A stretch of 8,511 bases of DNA from Lachnoclostridium sp. UBA7482 (lineage in GTDB: Bacteria > Bacillota > Clostridia > Lachnospirales > Lachnospiraceae), in assembly GCA_002479645.1 (NCBI GenBank), contig DLOO01000070.1, positions 385 through 8,895 of the forward strand, read 5' to 3'. The notes beneath the pieces were generated by a model, which was not told the origin of the DNA, made no database searches, and saw only the letters and a program-made list of their open reading frames with translations. The position numbers were made by a program, and so were the translations under genes. Of this stretch, positions 5,879 to 8,511 are shown piece by piece. Numbering within the stretch: the first letter of the stretch is position 1; the number at the start of each line of letters is the position of its first letter.

Positions 5879-5892
5879 GATTCCATGGAATC
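5879..5892. repeat. 14-base perfect palindrome between tilS and hpt
   Basis: GATTCCATGGAATC is self-complementary with no loop. It ends one base before the hpt Shine-Dalgarno AAGGAGG (5894-5900). It may be a protein site or chance. Confidence 0.4.
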
Positions 5893-5907
5893 GAAGGAGG
5901 ACAAAGG

Positions 5908-6438
5908 ATGAAGGAAACAGTAAGCGTAATGATTTCGGAAGATCGGGTTTTGGAGCGGATTCACGAGATGGCACAGCAGATTACTAGAGATTATGCAGGT
6001 AAGAGCCTGAAACTGATTTGTATTCTGAAAGGAAGTATTTTTTTTACAACGGAATTGGCAAAACGCATTGATTTGCCGATTACCCTTGACTTCATGAGCG
6101 TTTCCAGCTATGGCAGCGGAACGGAGAGCTCGGGACGCATTAAGATTGTGAAGGACCTTGACGAGAATATTAAGGATGAGCACATTCTGGTAATCGAGGA
6201 TATTATTGATTCCGGCCGCACGCTTTCTTTCCTTTTGGAGCTTTTAAGGAATCGTCAGCCTGCAAGCCTCGCGCTTTGTACGCTGCTTGACAAGCCGGAT
6301 CGCCGCGTGGTGGATGTAGATGTGGATTATACCGGATTTGTGATTCCGGATGAGTTCGTTGTCGGATTCGGACTGGATTATGACCAGAGATATCGTGCGC
6401 TTCCGTATATCGGTATCATGCATCTGGAAGAGGAATAA
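5908..6438 (+). CDS. hpt: Hypoxanthine phosphoribosyltransferase
   Basis: 176 residues, typical of bacterial Hpt/HprT. It makes IMP (and usually GMP) from the free base and PRPP in cytoplasmic purine salvage. Visible elements are LKGS (40-43) near the pyrophosphate site, the flexible-loop SSYG (66-69), the PRPP-binding motif VIEDIIDSGRTL (95-106) with its acidic pair E97-D98, and the C-terminal purine pocket 'FVVGFGLDYDQRYRALPYIG' (150-169). ATG 5908 has an excellent AAGGAGG at 5894-5900. The gene sits between tilS and ftsH as in B. subtilis, where TilS and HprT have been reported to form a complex that activates ftsH transcription; whether that holds here is unknown. A seven-base inverted repeat lies in the 41-base gap to ftsH. 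Confidence 0.97.
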   Translation: MKETVSVMISEDRVLERIHEMAQQITRDYAGKSLKLICILKGSIFFTTELAKRIDLPITLDFMSVSSYGSGTESSGRIKIVKDLDENIKDEHILVIEDIIDSGRTLSFLLELLRNRQPASLALCTLLDKPDRRVVDVDVDYTGFVIPDEFVVGFGLDYDQRYRALPYIGIMHLEEE

Positions 6439-6442
6439 TATA

Positions 6443-6464
6443 TGTCGCAAAATAACCTGCGACA
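6443..6464 (+). promoter_or_regulatory. Inverted repeat between hpt and ftsH
   Basis: TGTCGCA (6443-6449) and TGCGACA (6458-6464) are perfect inverted copies with an eight-base A-rich spacer. No T run follows, so it is not a classical terminator. It ends four bases before GGGAGG, the ftsH ribosome binding site. It could be an operator, an RNA hairpin controlling ftsH translation or an mRNA processing site. Confidence 0.55.
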
Positions 6465-6468
6465 GAAT

Positions 6469-6474
6469 GGGAGG
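6469..6474 (+). promoter_or_regulatory. Ribosome binding site that fixes the ftsH TTG start
   Basis: GGGAGG lies five bases before TTG 6480. The first in-frame ATG is codon 20, inside the first membrane helix, so TTG is the likely start. Confidence 0.75.
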
Positions 6475-6479
6475 AACCA

Positions 6480-8327
6480 TTGAAAAGATCGTATCGAGGA
6501 CTAATTTTTTACTTCCTTGTGATTGCACTGTTGATTATGGCCTTTGTCTTTTCGGATTTGAACGAGCGTTCCAAAGAAGACTTTAATCATGTTAATTTTG
6601 TGGAAGAATTGAAAAACGGCAATGTGGAACGTATTGATATCGTCCAGAATGAGGAAGTGCCGACCGGAGAGGTTACGGTAAAACTCGGAAATGACGAGAC
6701 GTATCGCTTCTACACATCGGACGTCAATCAGATTATTGCCGAAGCAGAAGCAAAAAATGTCGAATACCATTTGTCGGATATTGATAAGCCCGGCTGGTTC
6801 TGGACAGATATTTTCCCGTATCTGATTGGACTGGTAATCTTTATTCTGTTCTTCAGCATGATGACGCGTTCCATGGGCGGCGGCAATTCCCAAGTGATGA
6901 ACTTCGGAAAGAGCCGTGCACAGATGACGATGCCGAACGAGCATACCATTACCTTTAAGGATGTAGCCGGTCTGCAGGAAGAAAAGGAGCAGATGCAGGA
7001 GGTTGTCAGCTTCCTGAGTGATCCGAAGCGCTTTATCCGCGTCGGAGCCCGTATCCCGAAGGGAATCCTGATGGAGGGGCCTCCCGGAACCGGTAAGACC
7101 CTGCTTGCAAAGGCAGTTGCCGGTGAAGCAGGCGTACCGTTCTTCTCGATTTCCGGTTCGGATTTTGTAGAAATGTTCGTCGGCGTCGGCGCTTCCCGTG
7201 TTCGTGACCTTTTTGCAACGGCGAAGAAGAATGCGCCTTGTATCGTATTTATCGACGAAATTGATGCAGTGGCAAGACGCCGAGGCACCGGTATGGGCGG
7301 CGGCCATGATGAACGCGAGCAGACGCTTAACCAGATGCTGGTTGAGATGGACGGTTTCGGCGTCAATGAAGGCATCATTGTACTGGCAGCGACCAACCGT
7401 GTAGATATTCTCGATCCGGCAATCCTGCGTCCCGGCCGTTTTGACCGTAAGGTGCTTGTGGGACGTCCGGATGTACGCGGACGACTGGAGATTTTGAAGG
7501 TTCATGCAAAGAATAAACCTCTTGCAGAGGATGTGAACCTTGAGGAAATTGCACGGTCTACGGCGGGATTTACCGGTGCAGATCTGGAAAACCTTATGAA
7601 TGAAGCTGCAATCAGCGCGGCAAAGGACAGCAGAGCATTCCTGACGGAAGAGGATATCAAGAAGTCTCTGATTCGTGTCGGAATCGGTACGGAGAAGAAG
7701 AGCCGTGTGATTTCCGAGAAGGAACGCCGCATTACTGCATTTCACGAGGCAGGCCATGCGATTTTGTTCCATGTGCTTCCGGATGTCGGACCGGTTTATA
7801 CGGTTTCCATTATTCCTACCGGCAGCGGCGCGGCAGGCTATACGATGCCTCTTCCGGAGAAAGATGAGATGTTTAATTCCCGCGGCAGGATGTTGCAGGA
7901 TATCATTGTAAGCCTTGGCGGACGAGTTGCCGAGGAGTTGGTATTTGACGATATCACAACCGGCGCCAGCCAGGATATCAAGATGGCAACGCAGACCGCG
8001 CGCGCGATGGTAACCAAATACGGTTTTTCCGAGGTGCTTGGTACGGTGAACTACGATACCGACGAGGATGAGGTATTCATCGGACGTGATCTGGCGCATA
8101 CCAGAAGCTACAGCGAAACCGTGGCTAACCAGATTGATTCCGAGGTTCGCAGGATTATTGAGGACTGCTGCAAGCAGGCTCGTGAGATTATCGGCGAGTA
8201 TCGAAATGTGCTTGATGCATGTGCGGAATTATTGCTTCGCAAAGAGCGCATCACAAGGGAGGAATTTGAGGCGCTTTTTGGACCGAAAAATGACGCTCCT
8301 GTCATAACTGACATAAACATCGGCTAA
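6480..8327 (+). CDS. ftsH: ATP-dependent zinc metalloprotease FtsH
   Basis: 615 residues, normal for FtsH. This hexameric inner-membrane AAA protease removes misassembled membrane proteins and unstable regulators; in B. subtilis it is also needed for sporulation. Membrane helices lie at about 7-26 and 109-128 around a short extracytoplasmic domain (about 30-105). The AAA module has Walker A GPPGTGKT (200-207), the pore-loop FVG (233-235), Walker B VFIDE (256-260) and the second region of homology with RPGRFDR (317-323). The protease domain has HEAGH (422-426) and the third zinc ligand D499 in GASQD. Translation starts at TTG 6480, supported by GGGAGG five bases upstream. No ATG start fits. 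The acidic tail after 600 is short. It follows hpt by 41 bases and probably belongs to the tilS-hpt-ftsH unit, though an extra promoter is possible. Confidence 0.97.
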   Translation: MKRSYRGLIFYFLVIALLIMAFVFSDLNERSKEDFNHVNFVEELKNGNVERIDIVQNEEVPTGEVTVKLGNDETYRFYTSDVNQIIAEAEAKNVEYHLSDIDKPGWFWTDIFPYLIGLVIFILFFSMMTRSMGGGNSQVMNFGKSRAQMTMPNEHTITFKDVAGLQEEKEQMQEVVSFLSDPKRFIRVGARIPKGILMEGPPGTGKTLLAKAVAGEAGVPFFSISGSDFVEMFVGVGASRVRDLFATAKKNAPCIVFIDEIDAVARRRGTGMGGGHDEREQTLNQMLVEMDGFGVNEGIIVLAATNRVDILDPAILRPGRFDRKVLVGRPDVRGRLEILKVHAKNKPLAEDVNLEEIARSTAGFTGADLENLMNEAAISAAKDSRAFLTEEDIKKSLIRVGIGTEKKSRVISEKERRITAFHEAGHAILFHVLPDVGPVYTVSIIPTGSGAAGYTMPLPEKDEMFNSRGRMLQDIIVSLGGRVAEELVFDDITTGASQDIKMATQTARAMVTKYGFSEVLGTVNYDTDEDEVFIGRDLAHTRSYSETVANQIDSEVRRIIEDCCKQAREIIGEYRNVLDACAELLLRKERITREEFEALFGPKNDAPVITDINIG

Positions 8328-8354
8328 AAGGCCTGTTTGATTGGAGGTTTTTTG
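8326..8354 (+). terminator. Weak rho-independent terminator after ftsH
   Basis: AAAAGGCCT (8326-8334) can pair with AGGTTTTTT (8345-8353) with two G-T pairs and a ten-base loop. The T run is part of the stem. The stem is AT-rich and begins in the stop codon, so termination may be partial. Confidence 0.45.
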
Positions 8355-8382
8355 TTCAACCTGCTGAAAGTATGTGGCAAAA

Positions 8383-8421
8383 TGCACAAAAAGAATTTTG
8401 TGTTTTTGTAATGTTTGTGCA
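8383..8421 (+). repeat. Nested inverted repeats downstream of ftsH
   Basis: An inner hairpin pairs CACAAAA (8385-8391) with TTTTGTG (8396-8402) around AGAA, followed by TTTTT (8403-8407). An outer alternative pairs TGCACAAA (8383-8390) with TTTGTGCA (8414-8421). The two share their left arm, so they are mutually exclusive. The inner one resembles a low-GC terminator for ftsH readthrough; the outer one could be an operator for the next gene. Confidence 0.6.
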
Positions 8422-8439
8422 CACTAAAATGTTTTTTGG

Positions 8440-8448
8440 TGTTATATT
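8440..8448 (+). promoter_or_regulatory. Candidate extended -10 promoter reading out of the window
   Basis: TG at 8440-8441, one base, then TATATT (8443-8448), five of six to TATAAT. No good -35 lies at 16-18 bases. The remaining bases to 8511 are AT-rich and hold no ORF start that I can support, so a gene beyond the window is the likely target. Confidence 0.35.
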
Positions 8449-8511
8449 AATACACGTAAACCCCAATACATTATATAGTTTTTTGCTATACCCCATAAGA
8501 AATACCTTCTC

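Noticed and set aside
5113..6183. A 356-codon minus-strand open frame across tilS and hpt
   Set aside because: It spans two confident genes and their gap, and has a proline/arginine/alanine-rich low-information sequence. No ribosome binding site logic or family resemblance was seen.
6439..6479. CIRCE or CtsR heat-shock operator before ftsH
   Set aside because: The inverted repeat TGTCGCA/TGCGACA does not resemble the TTAGCACTC or GGTCAAA repeat consensus.
6501..8099. A 532-codon open frame on the minus strand opposite ftsH
   Set aside because: It is the mirror of a clearly real ftsH with intact Walker and HEAGH motifs. The predicted protein is rich in H, C and R with no family motif, as expected of an antisense shadow.
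1..8511. CRISPR arrays, tRNA or rRNA genes, transposons, prophage or toxin-antitoxin modules
   Set aside because: No regularly spaced repeats, cloverleaf patterns, transposase motifs or defence-type gene pairs were seen; nearly all sequence is accounted for by conserved core genes.

Overview
The window is a chromosomal core-gene block from a low-to-mid-GC, endospore-forming Firmicute. Four sporulation genes (spoVT, yabP, yabQ, spoIIE) and the order rqcP-yabP-yabQ-divIC-spoIIE-tilS-hpt-ftsH match the well-known Bacillus/Clostridia locus. The compact version seen here, with an HU gene upstream of rqcP and without the genes that interrupt the locus in Bacillus subtilis, suggests a clostridial lineage, perhaps Lachnospiraceae; that placement is inference from gene order and protein character. 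All ten complete genes and the one partial gene are on the + strand. There are no mobile elements, tRNAs, rRNAs or CRISPR arrays.

Layout: positions 1-361 hold the 3' end of a DUF218 (YdcF/SanA-type) gene, closed by a terminator. spoVT (522-1067) is a monocistronic-looking forespore regulator. A consensus sigma-A promoter (1151-1179) drives hup (HU, 1270-1545), which ends at a strong terminator (1568-1596). Next come rqcP (1653-1892), the yabP-yabQ-divIC cluster (1971-2998) with a candidate sigma-E promoter, and a long terminator. spoIIE (3142-4344) has its own upstream region with a Spo0A-type, widely spaced sigma-A promoter. Then follow tilS (4485-5870), hpt (5908-6438) and ftsH (6480-8327), and a weak terminator. 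The last 157 bases form an AT-rich intergenic region with nested inverted repeats and a candidate promoter reading out of the window.

The block mixes housekeeping and development. HU compacts DNA, RqcP rescues stalled ribosomes, DivIC builds the septum, TilS matures tRNA-Ile, Hpt salvages purines and FtsH is the membrane AAA protease. SpoIIE switches on sigma-F at the asymmetric septum, SpoVT tunes late forespore genes, and YabP/YabQ act in the mother cell.

The most notable protein feature is that SpoIIE is only 400 residues long. It keeps every catalytic aspartate of the PP2C domain but lacks the multi-pass membrane domain. I found no evidence for a wholly new system; the interesting material is the short SpoIIE and several promoter or RNA-structure elements between genes.
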